A stretch of DNA of 64,000 nucleotides from Allobosea sp. Leaf344 (GCF_001426225.1 NZ_LMRT01000014.1:1004327-1068326); one strand, 5' to 3'. Positions 35,341 to 44,328 are shown, numbered from the stretch's first letter. Translations and numbers: made by a program. Notes: generated by a model not told the origin, from the sequence alone.

Positions 35341-35367
35341 AAAAAGCCCGGCCTCGCGGCCGGGCTT
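35341..35367 (-). terminator. rho-independent terminator of the phasin gene
   Basis: AAGCCCGGCC and GGCCGGGCTT (35344-35353, 35358-35367) form a perfect 10-bp stem with a TCGC loop. On the minus strand the stem leads into TTTTT at 35345-35341. It lies 45 bp after the phasin stop and before the dehydratase gene. Confidence 0.88.
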
Positions 35368-35412
35368 CGATCATCTGGAGTGGTCCGGGCTGCCTGAGCA
35401 GCCGGCCTCAGC

Positions 35413-35754
35413 TCACTTGGTGGCCGGAACGGCCTTGGCGACGATGCCCTCGAACGGCTTGTAGGCGTCCTTGGCCAGGGCGGTGTAGAGCTCGCCCATC
35501 TTGGTCATCTGGGCGACGGCGCCCTCGAAGGCGGTCTTGACGTAGTCGGCCTGGATCTCGATGGCCTTGTCCAGGGTCTTCACGCCGGCCAGCTTCTCGA
35601 GCGTGGCGGTGGAGGCCTCGAAGGACTTCTTGGCATAGTCGGTCGCCTCGACGGCGATCGTCTGCACGCCCTTGGAGGTGACGCCGAAAGCCTTCAGGGC
35701 CGCATCGACGTTCTCTTTGGAGGCCTTCTGGATGGTGTCGAACTGCTGCATCAT
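35413..35754 (-). CDS. phasin family protein
   Basis: A 113-residue amphipathic helical protein of the phasin family (Phasin_2 type), which coats polyhydroxybutyrate granules. The family pattern is the long run of alpha helix with VTSKGVQTIAVEATDYAKKSFE and KAIEIQADYVKTAFEG. There is no signal peptide or membrane segment. The ATG pair at 35754 and 35751 is preceded by GAGGGAA. The gene has its own terminator and a promoter whose spacer carries a TGC-N3-GCA palindrome like PhaR sites. PHB synthesis genes are not in the window. Confidence 0.9.
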   Translation of the reverse strand: MMQQFDTIQKASKENVDAALKAFGVTSKGVQTIAVEATDYAKKSFEASTATLEKLAGVKTLDKAIEIQADYVKTAFEGAVAQMTKMGELYTALAKDAYKPFEGIVAKAVPATK

Positions 35755-35857
35755 GTCTGTTCCCTCGGCACCGCGGTGCCGCCTCTTGCTGACGAGCCGA
35801 ACGGCTCGGGTTCCTCGCCCCAAGGTCGGATGAGCCTGTCATCACCGGGACCGCCCT

Positions 35858-35886
35858 CATATTGTGCAGCGCACAATGAATGTCAA
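35858..35886 (-). promoter_or_regulatory. phasin promoter with probable PhaR-type operator
   Basis: On the minus strand TTGACA (35886-35881) and AATATG (35863-35858) are 17 nt apart. The palindrome ATTGTGC-AGC-GCACAAT at 35861-35877 covers the spacer and the -10 edge. PhaR repressors of alphaproteobacteria bind TGC/GCA palindromes with a 3-4 nt centre, so autoregulated granule-responsive control is inferred. Confidence 0.6.
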
Positions 35887-35930
35887 GGGCACATTGCGCT
35901 GCGGCATTCCGGAACCCGAGCGTTCAAATT

Positions 35931-35953
35931 TTACGGGCTTAACGGGTCCGTAA
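35931..35953. repeat. 6-bp inverted repeat upstream of the D,D-carboxypeptidase gene
   Basis: TTACGG (35931-35936) and CCGTAA (35948-35953) are reverse complements 11 nt apart, and TTAA-N7-GTAAC occurs within, one base off a CtrA-type TTAA-N7-TTAAC site. It lies about 100 bp before the start at 36048. Possible operator; weak evidence. Confidence 0.35.
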
Positions 35954-36047
35954 CCGCGTCGGCCTAACCTCCCTCACTGTGTCCTCCGCGCCACGCCGTT
36001 GCGGGCCGAGGGACAGGGGACGTGAGTTCTGGGGTTGAGGCGAGTTC

Positions 36048-37712
36048 ATGGTTTTTGGTTGCGTTGGTTCCCGGCGCGCGCGGCTTCGCGCGGTCGTCGG
36101 CCTGATCGGCATCGTGGCGGTGGCGCTGAGCGCGGCCTCTCCCGCGGAAGCGGCGCGCAAGAAGAAGCGCCCGGCCGCCGGTGGCTATTCCCCGCCCTAC
36201 GCCGCCATGGTGGTGGATGCCCGCACGGGCCGCACCCTGCACGCGGTCAATGAGGATGCGCCGCGCATCCCGGCCTCGATCACAAAGGTGATGACGCTCT
36301 ATCTGCTGTTCGAACAGCTCGAGCGCGGCCGCTTCTCGATGGATTCGGAATTCACCGTCTCGTCCTATGCGGCCCGCCAGGCCCCGTCCAAGATCGGCTT
36401 CAAGCCGGGCGAGACGATCGAGGTGCGCGACGCCATCATGGCGCTGATCACCAAATCGGCCAATGACGTCGCCGTCGCCATCGCCGAGAACGTCGCGGGC
36501 TCCGAGGACGAGTTCGCCAGGATGATGACGGCCCGCGCCCGCGCGCTGGGCATGAGCCGCACCGCCTTCTACAACCCCCATGGCCTGCCCCACAGCCCGC
36601 CGAACATCACCACGGCGCGCGATCTGACGATCCTGGCCCGCGCCATCCAGGAGCGTTTCCCGCGCTATTATCCGATGTTCTCGGCCCGCGCCTTCAACTT
36701 CGCCGGCGGCTCCTACCGCAACCACAACAAGCTGCTCGGCCGGGTCGAGGGCGTCGACGGGATCAAGACCGGCTACACCCGGCTGTCGGGCTTCAACCTG
36801 ATGACCTCGGCCAAGTCCGAGGGCCGCCACATCGTCTCGATCGTGCTCGGCGGCCGCTCCGGCGCGCAGCGCGACCGGATCATGGCCGATCTCGTCGTCG
36901 CGACCTTGCCCAAGGCCGCGACCTCGGGCCGCGCCTCGACCCTGGTGGCGGAGGCGCCGGAGCCCGAGGCACCGCGCCGTGCCCCGGCGCCGGTCGCAGC
37001 GCCTGTGCAGCCCGCCGCGCAGGTCGCCGCTCTGCCCGAGCCGGCGCCCCGCCCCGTGCCGCGCCCGCAATTCGAGCAGGAGGCTCCGCTTCCGGCCGCG
37101 GCCCGCGCCTATGCGCCGACCACCACGCCTGTCGCTCCGCCGCGCCCGGTCGGCGTCAACGCGCCGCCGCTGCAGCTCTCCAACATGCGCCCCGTCGCCG
37201 CCACCACCACCACCCCCTCGGCGATGCGCTGGTCGATCGGCGCGCCCGCCGCCGATGGCAAGGTGCTGCGCCCGCCGGCGAATGTCGACGTCACCTCCTC
37301 GATCGCCAAGCTCCCCGAGCCTGCCGCCGAGACCCGCCCGGTCGCTGCCGTTCGCGCCGAGCCCGCCCCGGTGACCGCGATCGCCAAAGCCGCTCCCGAG
37401 AAGCAGGCCGCCGAAAAGCCCCAGGCCGAGAAGGCGGAGTCGCGGTCCGCCGCTCTGGTCGCCGCCGGCAAATGGGTGATCCAGCTCGGCGCCACCGATG
37501 ACGAAGCGAAAGCCAAGGAGATCCTGGCGCGGGCCCGTGCCAAGGCCGCCGGTCCGCTGGCCGATGCCTCGGGCTTCACCGAGAAGGTCGAGAAGGGCGG
37601 CTCCACCCTTTTCCGCGCCCGTTTCGCCGGCTTCGACGACTCCAAGGACGCGAATAACGCCTGCGCCCGGTTGAAGCGCGACGGCTTCGCCTGCTTCGCC
37701 ACCCGCAGCTGA
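36048..37712 (+). CDS. D-alanyl-D-alanine carboxypeptidase with C-terminal SPOR domain
   Basis: A 554-residue low-molecular-weight penicillin-binding protein that trims the terminal D-alanine of peptidoglycan peptides in the periplasm. The signal region is residues 1-36. The S11 catalytic motifs are SITK (S77, K80), SAN (137-139) and KTG (240-242). After residue 300 comes a proline-rich linker of about 170 residues, then a SPOR domain in the last 75 residues that should direct it to division sites. The DacA C-terminal membrane-anchoring domain is replaced by this linker and SPOR. Confidence 0.93.
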   Translation: MVFGCVGSRRARLRAVVGLIGIVAVALSAASPAEAARKKKRPAAGGYSPPYAAMVVDARTGRTLHAVNEDAPRIPASITKVMTLYLLFEQLERGRFSMDSEFTVSSYAARQAPSKIGFKPGETIEVRDAIMALITKSANDVAVAIAENVAGSEDEFARMMTARARALGMSRTAFYNPHGLPHSPPNITTARDLTILARAIQERFPRYYPMFSARAFNFAGGSYRNHNKLLGRVEGVDGIKTGYTRLSGFNLMTSAKSEGRHIVSIVLGGRSGAQRDRIMADLVVATLPKAATSGRASTLVAEAPEPEAPRRAPAPVAAPVQPAAQVAALPEPAPRPVPRPQFEQEAPLPAAARAYAPTTTPVAPPRPVGVNAPPLQLSNMRPVAATTTTPSAMRWSIGAPAADGKVLRPPANVDVTSSIAKLPEPAAETRPVAAVRAEPAPVTAIAKAAPEKQAAEKPQAEKAESRSAALVAAGKWVIQLGATDDEAKAKEILARARAKAAGPLADASGFTEKVEKGGSTLFRARFAGFDDSKDANNACARLKRDGFACFATRS

Positions 37713-37776
37713 TCGTCAGGGATAGGAGAACTCGATCATGTCGTCCCATTCCCACACCCTGAACCAGCCGCTCTCC

Positions 37777-38487
37777 TCACTGAAGAAGGACGTCCTTGGC
37801 CTGGTTGACGCGGGCGGCAAGCCAGCCACTGCCCCCGGCATCCGGGTGGATGCGCTTCATCAGGGTCCGGTGGGCCTCGCGGACCGCCTGCTCGCCCGCC
37901 CCCGGCTGAAGCCCCAGGATCTCGTAGGCCTCCTGCTGCGACATCGCGCCAGGGCCCGGCGCGCCGCCCTGCCCCGCGTCGCGGTGACGATCTGCGTCTT
38001 CACGCCAGCCGGGCGTCCGGCGGTCGAGATAAGCCTCTAGCAGCCGCGCCCCGTCCTGGTCCTGCGCCAGCAGCTCGCGCAGCAGGACCTTGATCTCGGT
38101 CATCGTCAGGCTGTCCAATTCCCGCCCGGCGAAGGCGCCCTGCCGGACCGCGCCGGTCATGCCGCCGCTGTCATGGTCCAGCTCCATGGCCAGCCAATCC
38201 GAATTGACCTTCGAGCGCGCGCCGGGGGTCGCCGCCGCGCCGTCCCAGGGCCAGCGCAGGCCGCCGGGACCGACGGCGCTCCAGCCGAGCAGCCAGGTTC
38301 CGAGCCCGCCCATCAGCATCGCCATGTCGAGCCGGCCGCGCAGCATCAGCAACGCCGCCACGCCCAGGGACAGGACCCCGCCCCCGGTCTTCACCGCCTT
38401 GGCCAGCATTTTGGGATTGGCGCTCGCGAACAGCTTCGACAGCCACCAGATCAGGATCAGGACCGCCACCCCGTACAGCAGGCTCAC
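37777..38487 (-). CDS. membrane-anchored J-protein (C-terminal DnaJ domain)
   Basis: A 236-residue protein with two or three N-terminal hydrophobic segments (about residues 1-20 and 35-70), a middle acidic region with MTEIKVLLRELLAQDQDGARLLEAYLDRR, and a C-terminal J-domain (about 175-236) with the HPD tripeptide in KRIHPDAGG that stimulates DnaK ATPase. This order resembles the Pam18/TIM14 and DjlA types. Its start overlaps the end of a VWA-domain gene by 4 bp, so the two are coupled and probably act together. The exact job is unknown. Confidence 0.88.
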   Translation of the reverse strand: MSLLYGVAVLILIWWLSKLFASANPKMLAKAVKTGGGVLSLGVAALLMLRGRLDMAMLMGGLGTWLLGWSAVGPGGLRWPWDGAAATPGARSKVNSDWLAMELDHDSGGMTGAVRQGAFAGRELDSLTMTEIKVLLRELLAQDQDGARLLEAYLDRRTPGWREDADRHRDAGQGGAPGPGAMSQQEAYEILGLQPGAGEQAVREAHRTLMKRIHPDAGGSGWLAARVNQAKDVLLQ

Positions 38488-39233
38488 CGCTTGCCCCCAT
38501 CCATCGCCGTGAGCAGGCCCCTCGCCCCGGGGCTGGCATCGGCCAGCCGCTGCAGCGCCTCGCGCCCGCCGCTGGCATAGGCCGCCGCGCCGCGCAGCAG
38601 CTCCAGCAGCGAGGCCGGGGCGTGCACGTCGAAGCGCGCATGCGCCCCGCCCGTCAGGCGCGCCATCATGGCGAAGGCCGCGCTCGCCGCGGGATCATGG
38701 CCCTCCTGGAACAGGAAGCCGCGAATCCCGCGCAGGCCCAGCTCCCCCGCCAGGGCCGCCAGCGCGTCGACATTCTCCTCCATCGCATCCCCGACCAGCA
38801 CGAAGGCGCGGATCGGCACCGTCGCCGCCTCGTCGCGGATATGCTTCAGCACGCGGTGGATCTGCGTCTGTCCGCCCTCGCAGGCGATCCGGCTCATCAG
38901 CCCGGTGAGGCGTTGCGGCTCGCCGACCCAGCCGGAGGCGCGGCATTCCATCATCCCGCGGAAATAGACGAGTTGCACCGCCAGGCCGCCGCTCCCGGCG
39001 GCGACCTCGAACATCCGCGCCTGGAGCGAGCAGGCGAGGTCCCAGGTCGGCTGGCGGCTCATCGTCGCGTCGAGCGCGAAAACCAGCCGCCCGGCCTGGC
39101 CGGTGGCCAGCGGCGCCAATTGCTTCGCCGCGCCGAGAAAGCGCTCGATCTCGCCGGGCGCGGACTTCCCCGCGGGGACGCTGGCCTGCGTCGCCCTCAC
39201 CCTGTCCACGGCACGGTCGGATCTGTCGCTCAT
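38484..39233 (-). CDS. VWA domain-containing protein
   Basis: A 249-residue cytoplasmic protein. A von Willebrand A domain fills residues about 45-210, with a MIDAS-like metal motif DATMS (D55, a DxTxS variant of DxSxS), LVYFRGMMECRASGW, and VPIRAFVLVGDAMEENVDAL. The C-terminal part is helical. The ATG at 39233 has GAGG upstream. It overlaps the J-protein gene by 4 bp. VWA proteins usually act as adaptors in complexes. The partner of this one is probably the J-protein; no AAA ATPase gene is adjacent. Confidence 0.86.
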   Translation of the reverse strand: MSDRSDRAVDRVRATQASVPAGKSAPGEIERFLGAAKQLAPLATGQAGRLVFALDATMSRQPTWDLACSLQARMFEVAAGSGGLAVQLVYFRGMMECRASGWVGEPQRLTGLMSRIACEGGQTQIHRVLKHIRDEAATVPIRAFVLVGDAMEENVDALAALAGELGLRGIRGFLFQEGHDPAASAAFAMMARLTGGAHARFDVHAPASLLELLRGAAAYASGGREALQRLADASPGARGLLTAMDGGKR

Positions 39234-39318
39234 CGCCTCGAATGCACCTTCGTCATCGCTCTGATATTGGCCATCGCCCCGGCATTTGCTACCCCGCCAC
39301 CGTAGAGGAGGCCGCATC

Positions 39319-40167
39319 ATGCCGGGCGTCGCAATCGTTGAAACCGTCGCCGCCCTCAGGCAGGCCGTCGCGGGCTGGCACGGAGTGGGCGAAAGGGTGG
39401 CGCTGGTGCCGACGATGGGGGCGCTGCACGAGGGCCATATCGCGCTGGTGCGCGAGGCGCAGCGCCATGCGCGCCGCGTCGTCGTCTCGATCTTCGTCAA
39501 TCCCACGCAATTCGCGCCGCATGAGGATTTCAAGAAATATCCCCGTACCTTCGAGAGCGATTGCGCGATGCTCTCCGAGGCGAATGCCGATGCGGTGTTC
39601 TTCCCGTCGGTGGAGGAAATGTATCCGCAGGGCTTCGCGACGCGCATCCTGCTGCTCGGCCCGGCCGCCGTCGGCCTCGACGACCGTTTCCGCCCCACCC
39701 ATTTCGAAGGCGTCGCGACGATCTGCTGCAAGCTGTTCACCCAGAGCCGCGCCGATTGCGCCGTCTTCGGCGAGAAGGATTATCAGCAGCTCAAGGTCGT
39801 CACCCGCATGGCGCGGGATCTCGATCTCGGCATCACCATCATCCCGCTGGCGACGGTGCGCGAGGCGGACGGGCTCGCTCTCTCGTCGCGCAACCGCTAT
39901 CTCTCGGCGCAGGACAGGGCGCTGGCGCCCCTGCTGCATCAGGTGATGCAACGGCTGGCGGCACGGCTGCGCAATGGCGAGCCGCTGTTCCAGGCGGTCG
40001 GCGAGGCGCAGGGCGAGATCATCGGCGCGGGGTTCGAGCTCGATTATCTCGAGGCGCGCCATGCCGAGACGCTGGCGCCGGTCACCGGGCTGGCGGACGG
40101 GCCGGTGCGGCTGCTGGTCGCGGCGCGGCTGGGCGCGACACGGCTGATCGACAATATCCCGGTCTGA
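39319..40167 (+). CDS. panC: pantoate--beta-alanine ligase
   Basis: A 282-residue enzyme that joins pantoate and beta-alanine with ATP to make pantothenate, the precursor of coenzyme A. Family motifs are VPTMGALHEGHIALVREA with the nucleotide-binding HxGH, VSIFVNPTQF, RPTHFEGVATICCKLF, FGEKDYQQL and the KMSK-like LSSRN segment. The ATG at 39319 follows GAGGAGG. PanB is not visible. It converges with the DUF1489 gene. Confidence 0.95.
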   Translation: MPGVAIVETVAALRQAVAGWHGVGERVALVPTMGALHEGHIALVREAQRHARRVVVSIFVNPTQFAPHEDFKKYPRTFESDCAMLSEANADAVFFPSVEEMYPQGFATRILLLGPAAVGLDDRFRPTHFEGVATICCKLFTQSRADCAVFGEKDYQQLKVVTRMARDLDLGITIIPLATVREADGLALSSRNRYLSAQDRALAPLLHQVMQRLAARLRNGEPLFQAVGEAQGEIIGAGFELDYLEARHAETLAPVTGLADGPVRLLVAARLGATRLIDNIPV

Positions 40168-40179
40168 ACGGCGCGGGAG

Positions 40180-40617
40180 CTAGAGCAGGCCGAGCTCGGC
40201 GAGTTCCCGGCGCAACGCTTCCGGCATCAGGCCGAAGCCCTCGCCGCTCTGGGCGATGTCGCGGGGCCGCTCGGCCTCGGCGAGATAGCGCCAGCCCTGG
40301 AACGGACGGCAGGGGCGCGGTTCCACCGGCACCACAATGGGCTCCAGCACGAGATGACAGCGCCCGATGCCGTCGCCATCGGTGAAGGGGCGCACGGCGA
40401 GCAGGCGCTGCCGCGCCGAGACCTGGCCCTTGATCACCCAGAACAGCGAGCCGTCCGCGACGAGCTCGTCCACCCGCTTCGGCACCATCCGCGTGGTATG
40501 GGTCTGCTCCTGCGGCCGTCCGAGCCGGCGGCGCTGCAGCATCTGCTCCTCGATCCACTCTTCCAGGTCGCGAATCGATTCGGCACCGACACAGAGCTTG
40601 AGCAGATGGAGAGGCAT
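40180..40617 (-). CDS. DUF1489 family protein
   Basis: A 145-residue cytoplasmic protein of the DUF1489 family, common and conserved in alphaproteobacteria with no known role. Typical stretches are the N-terminal MPLHLLKLCVGAESIRDLEEW, THTTRMVPKR and GSLFWVIKGQVSARQRLL, followed by RCHLVLEP and a RPFQGWRYL segment. Start at 40617 gives the family N-terminus. It converges with panC, ends 13 bp apart. Confidence 0.85.
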   Translation of the reverse strand: MPLHLLKLCVGAESIRDLEEWIEEQMLQRRRLGRPQEQTHTTRMVPKRVDELVADGSLFWVIKGQVSARQRLLAVRPFTDGDGIGRCHLVLEPIVVPVEPRPCRPFQGWRYLAEAERPRDIAQSGEGFGLMPEALRRELAELGLL

Positions 40618-40776
40618 GGCGCCGAACCTAGCCCGGAACAGGCAACCCGGCCAGCACCTGCGGCGTTTCTCCACAATCGCGAGGGTGCGCAGGCGGCGAT
40701 GGGTCCGCCCGGGCGGCGCCTGCTATGTGTCGGTCCCGGGCCGGGAATCGGGCGGACCGGAGCAAGGGAGGATTTC

Positions 40777-41559
40777 ATGCGCGGATTGGCAGGCAAGGCC
40801 ATCCTGGTCACCGGCTCGACGGCCGGCATCGGCTACGCCATCGCCGAGCGGCTGGGGGCGGACGGCGCCCGGGTGCTGATCCATGGGCGTGACCAAGGCG
40901 AGGTCGACGCCGCCTGCCGGACGCTCGGCGCGGCTTCGGCGGGCGCGACCGGGGACCTGATGGAGCCTGCGACCGCGCAGGCCCTGGTCGATGCGACGGT
41001 GGCGGCCTTCGGCCGGATCGACGGCCTGGTCGCCAATGCCGGGATCTATCCGCGCGGCGTGCTCGGCGAGACCACCGCGGAGTTCTTCGACAAGGTCTTC
41101 GCGGTGAACACGCGGGCGCCGCTGCTCGGTGCCGAGGCGGCGATCCGCGCCTTCCGCCTGCAAGGATCGCCGGGCGCGATCGTGGTGATCGGTTCGATCA
41201 ACGCCCTCTGCGGCCAGGCCGATCTCACGGTCTATTCCATGTCGAAGGGGGCGCTGACCACGATGACGCGCAACCTCGCCGATGCGCTCGCGCCCGAACG
41301 GATCCGCGTGAACTGCCTCAATGTCGGCTGGACCTTCACCGCCAATGAGGATGCGACGCAGCAGAAGGAAGGGCGCAAGCCCGGCTGGCAGCACGAGGTC
41401 TCGCCGCTCTTCGCCCCCAGCGGCCAGATCATGCAGCCGGCCGAGATCGCCGCTCACACCGCCTTCTGGCTGTCGGAGGAGAGCGCGCCCGTCTCCGGCC
41501 AGATCTACGAGGTCGAGCAATATCCGCTGATCGGGCGCAACCGGATGGCCGAGAGCTGA
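40777..41559 (+). CDS. short-chain dehydrogenase/reductase (SDR)
   Basis: A 260-residue classical SDR that oxidises or reduces an alcohol/carbonyl with NAD(P). The cofactor motif TGSTAGIGYA, VANAGIYP, GSINALCGQADLTVYSMSKGAL with the active YxxxK, and NVGWTFT are present. Unusually for SDRs, the C-terminal part holds a longer loop (EDATQQKEGRKPGWQHE) that may cover the substrate. AGGGAGG precedes the start. Substrate unknown. Confidence 0.9.
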   Translation: MRGLAGKAILVTGSTAGIGYAIAERLGADGARVLIHGRDQGEVDAACRTLGAASAGATGDLMEPATAQALVDATVAAFGRIDGLVANAGIYPRGVLGETTAEFFDKVFAVNTRAPLLGAEAAIRAFRLQGSPGAIVVIGSINALCGQADLTVYSMSKGALTTMTRNLADALAPERIRVNCLNVGWTFTANEDATQQKEGRKPGWQHEVSPLFAPSGQIMQPAEIAAHTAFWLSEESAPVSGQIYEVEQYPLIGRNRMAES

Positions 41560-41586
41560 ACGCGCGGGGCTCGCGAAGTGCTCCGC

Positions 41587-43572
41587 CTATTCCCCCAGCA
41601 CCACCACCCGGGCGCCTTCCGCGACCTGCCCGCCCGGCACGCCCGCGACCTCGCTCACCGTCCCGTCGCGCGGCGCGGTCAGGACATGCTCCATCTTCAT
41701 CGCCTCGACGATGGCGAGGCGCTGGCCCTTCACCACGGCATCGCCCGGCGCGACGAACAGCGCGATCAGCTTGCCGTGCATCGGCGCCTTGACGACGCCG
41801 CCGCCGCCCGCCGCGGCATCGAGATCCACGGCGAAGGGATCGAACAGCGCCACTGCCGTCTGCCGGCCGCGATGCAGCGCGAGATAGGTGCCGCGCTCGG
41901 CCCGGGCCAGCGCGATCTCATGCTCGCCCTCCGCGATCTCGTGCCCCGGCAGCGTCACCCGCGCACCGTCCTCGCTCCATTCGATCCGCGCGTCGAACCG
42001 CTCGCCATCGATCAGCAGCGGCAATCCGAGCGCCGGCTGCGGCATCAGCGCGAAGCCGTCGGCGACGGCCCAGGGCGAGCGCGCCTCGGCCGATCCGCGC
42101 GAGAACGCTTCCGCCGACCCGGCCGCCTGCCGCTCCTCCTCGAGCTGCAGGGCGGCGGCTGCGACCGCCGCCGCGTCGAGCGGCTGCGGCTCTGCGCCGA
42201 GCGCTGTGATGTTGCGGTCGATGAAGCCGGTATCGAAGGGCCCGCTGCGGAAGCCCTCCGCCTCCGCCAGCTTCTTCAGAAAGGCGAGATTGGTGCGCGG
42301 ACCGGCCACCACGGTCTGCGAAAGCGCCTGCGCCAGCCGGTCGAGCGCCTCGTCGCGCGTCGGCGCGTGGCAGATCACCTTGGCGATCATCGGATCGTAG
42401 AACGGCGTCACCACATCCCCGGCCTCGACGCCGGTATCGATGCGGATGCCCTCGCCTTCCGGAAACTGCAGCGCCCAGAGCTTGCCCGTCGAGGGCAGGA
42501 AGCCCTTCTCCGGATCCTCCGCATAGAGGCGGGCCTCCACCGCATGGCCGGTCGCGGTGACGTCCGCCTGTTCGAAGCCGAGCGGCTCCCCCGCCGCCAC
42601 ACGCAGCTGCAGCTCCACCAGATCGAGCCCGGTGATCGCCTCCGTGACGGGATGCTCGACCTGCAGCCGCGTGTTCATCTCCATGAAGTAGAAGCGGTCC
42701 GGCCGCAGCCCGTCGCGCCCATCGGCGATGAACTCCACCGTCCCGGCCCCGACATAGCCGACGGCCCGCGCCGCCTCGGTCGCGGCCCTGCCCATCGCTT
42801 CCCGCACCTCCGGCGTCATGCCCGGCGCCGGCGCTTCCTCGATGACCTTCTGGTGACGGCGCTGCAGCGAGCAGTCGCGCTCGAACAGATGCACGACATT
42901 GCCATGGCTGTCCCCGAACACCTGGATTTCGACATGGCGCGGGCTCAGCACGTATTTCTCGACCAGCACGCGGGCATCGCCGAAGGCGCTCTGGCCTTCG
43001 CGCTGGGCGCTGGCCAGCGCCTCGGCGAAATCCTCCGGCCGATCGACCTTCTTCATGCCCTTGCCGCCGCCGCCGGCGACCGCCTTGATCAGCACGGGAT
43101 AGCCGATGCGCGCCGCCGCCTCCGACAGGAATTCGACGCCCTGCTCGGCGCCGTGATAGCCCGGCACCACCGGCACAGCGGCCGTCTCGACCAGCGCCTT
43201 GGCGGCGTCCTTCAGGCCCATGGCGCGGATCGCCGAGGCCGGCGGGCCGACGAAGACGATGCCGGCCTGCGCACAGGCCTCGGCGAAATCGGCATTCTCG
43301 GAGAGGAAGCCATAGCCGGGATGGATGCAGGACGCGCCCGATTCCCGCGCGACGGCGAGGATGGTCTCGGCGTCGAGATAGCTCTCCCGCGCCGGAGCGG
43401 GCCCGATGCGCCAGGCCTCATCCGCCATCTGGACGAACAGCGCTTCGCTGTCGGCGTCGGAATGCACGGCGATGGTGCGCATCCCCAACCGCCGCGCGGT
43501 CCTGATTACGCGGCAGGCGATCTCGCCGCGATTGGCGATGAGGATGGAAGGGAGTTTGGCGACGAGCGACAT
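41587..43572 (-). CDS. methylcrotonyl-CoA carboxylase alpha subunit (biotin carboxylase/carrier)
   Basis: A 661-residue biotin-dependent carboxylase alpha subunit. The ATP-grasp biotin carboxylase domain (residues 1-450) starts with PSILIANRGEIACRV and has GGGGKGM and EMNTRLQVEHPVTE; a linker follows, and the biotinyl domain at the C-terminus carries the EAMKMEH biotin-lysine motif. The partner beta subunit lies 2.3 kb away at 45869-47476 on the same strand. The pairing with isovaleryl-CoA dehydrogenase nearby suggests methylcrotonyl-CoA as substrate; sequence alone does not exclude acetyl- or propionyl-CoA. Confidence 0.88.
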   Translation of the reverse strand: MSLVAKLPSILIANRGEIACRVIRTARRLGMRTIAVHSDADSEALFVQMADEAWRIGPAPARESYLDAETILAVARESGASCIHPGYGFLSENADFAEACAQAGIVFVGPPASAIRAMGLKDAAKALVETAAVPVVPGYHGAEQGVEFLSEAAARIGYPVLIKAVAGGGGKGMKKVDRPEDFAEALASAQREGQSAFGDARVLVEKYVLSPRHVEIQVFGDSHGNVVHLFERDCSLQRRHQKVIEEAPAPGMTPEVREAMGRAATEAARAVGYVGAGTVEFIADGRDGLRPDRFYFMEMNTRLQVEHPVTEAITGLDLVELQLRVAAGEPLGFEQADVTATGHAVEARLYAEDPEKGFLPSTGKLWALQFPEGEGIRIDTGVEAGDVVTPFYDPMIAKVICHAPTRDEALDRLAQALSQTVVAGPRTNLAFLKKLAEAEGFRSGPFDTGFIDRNITALGAEPQPLDAAAVAAAALQLEEERQAAGSAEAFSRGSAEARSPWAVADGFALMPQPALGLPLLIDGERFDARIEWSEDGARVTLPGHEIAEGEHEIALARAERGTYLALHRGRQTAVALFDPFAVDLDAAAGGGGVVKAPMHGKLIALFVAPGDAVVKGQRLAIVEAMKMEHVLTAPRDGTVSEVAGVPGGQVAEGARVVVLGE

Positions 43573-43668
43573 GGCGGCGATCCTGACCCGATCCTCGTCC
43601 TTATAGCGGGACGGCGCGGGCTGTCGCGGCCTTCTTGCGCAAACCGGATTGCGCGGCTCTCCCGAGGG

Positions 43669-44328
43669 TCAGGCCGGCTCGGGCAGGACGGGCCCGGCGC
43701 GCCGGTCGCGGCGCACGGAGCGCCAGATCGCCCAGCTCGCCTGGAAGCAGAGCCCCGCCACCAGCAGATCGAAGACATATTCGGGCCAGCGCACGGGGGC
43801 GACCCGCGCGACCAGCCCCAGCAGCGCGAAGCCCGTGGTCGAGATCACGTCGTTGCGGCTGGAGAGCCAGGTCGCGCGGATCACCGGATTTTCCTCGCCC
43901 CGGAAGCGCCAGAGCAGGCCGACGATCAGCAGGGCGATGGCGACGGCGCTGGCGGCGGAAAAGCCCAGCGCCCAGATCTCGATCGGGCGCGGATTGAGGA
44001 TCTTGGCCCAGAGGTCGTAGAGCGTATGCAGCCCCGCCAGCGCCATCACCGAGCCGATGGCGAGCGCCGCCAGCTTCTCGGCCCGCGCGTCCCGCCCGAA
44101 GACCAGCGCGGCGATGCCGTAGAGGATGACGTCGTAGACCCAGTCGACGCCATCCTTGAACAGTTGCTGATTGCCCAGCGACAGCGCCACCAGCACGACG
44201 CCGATGGCGAAGACCAGGATGCCGAGCGCGATGCCCCAGATCGTCACGACATAGGCGCGCGCCATCGCCGGTGACGGCGTCGTCTCGGCGGCATCCGCCC
44301 GGTCCTGTTCGCCTGCCGACACGGCCAT
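43669..44328 (-). CDS. membrane protein, cation-diffusion-facilitator-like
   Basis: A 219-residue protein with about six hydrophobic segments after a short charged N-terminus. Weak likeness to CDF metal transporters comes from RATWLSSRNDVISTTGFALLG near residue 165, which sits where the second metal-site helix should be, but the CDF HxxxD residues are not all there. It lacks the cytoplasmic domain of most CDF proteins. It is flanked by the MCC alpha and an SDR gene. Function is uncertain; metal transport is only a possibility. Confidence 0.55.
   Translation of the reverse strand: MAVSAGEQDRADAAETTPSPAMARAYVVTIWGIALGILVFAIGVVLVALSLGNQQLFKDGVDWVYDVILYGIAALVFGRDARAEKLAALAIGSVMALAGLHTLYDLWAKILNPRPIEIWALGFSAASAVAIALLIVGLLWRFRGEENPVIRATWLSSRNDVISTTGFALLGLVARVAPVRWPEYVFDLLVAGLCFQASWAIWRSVRRDRRAGPVLPEPA

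Noticed and set aside
35913-35924. GGAAC and CGTT before the D,D-carboxypeptidase gene.
   Set aside because: Only 5 nt separate them, far too short for a promoter.
37738-38040. A 100-codon plus-strand frame after the D,D-carboxypeptidase gene with AGGAG at good spacing.
   Set aside because: All but its first dozen codons lie antisense to the conserved J-domain coding region, and the protein has no recognisable pattern.
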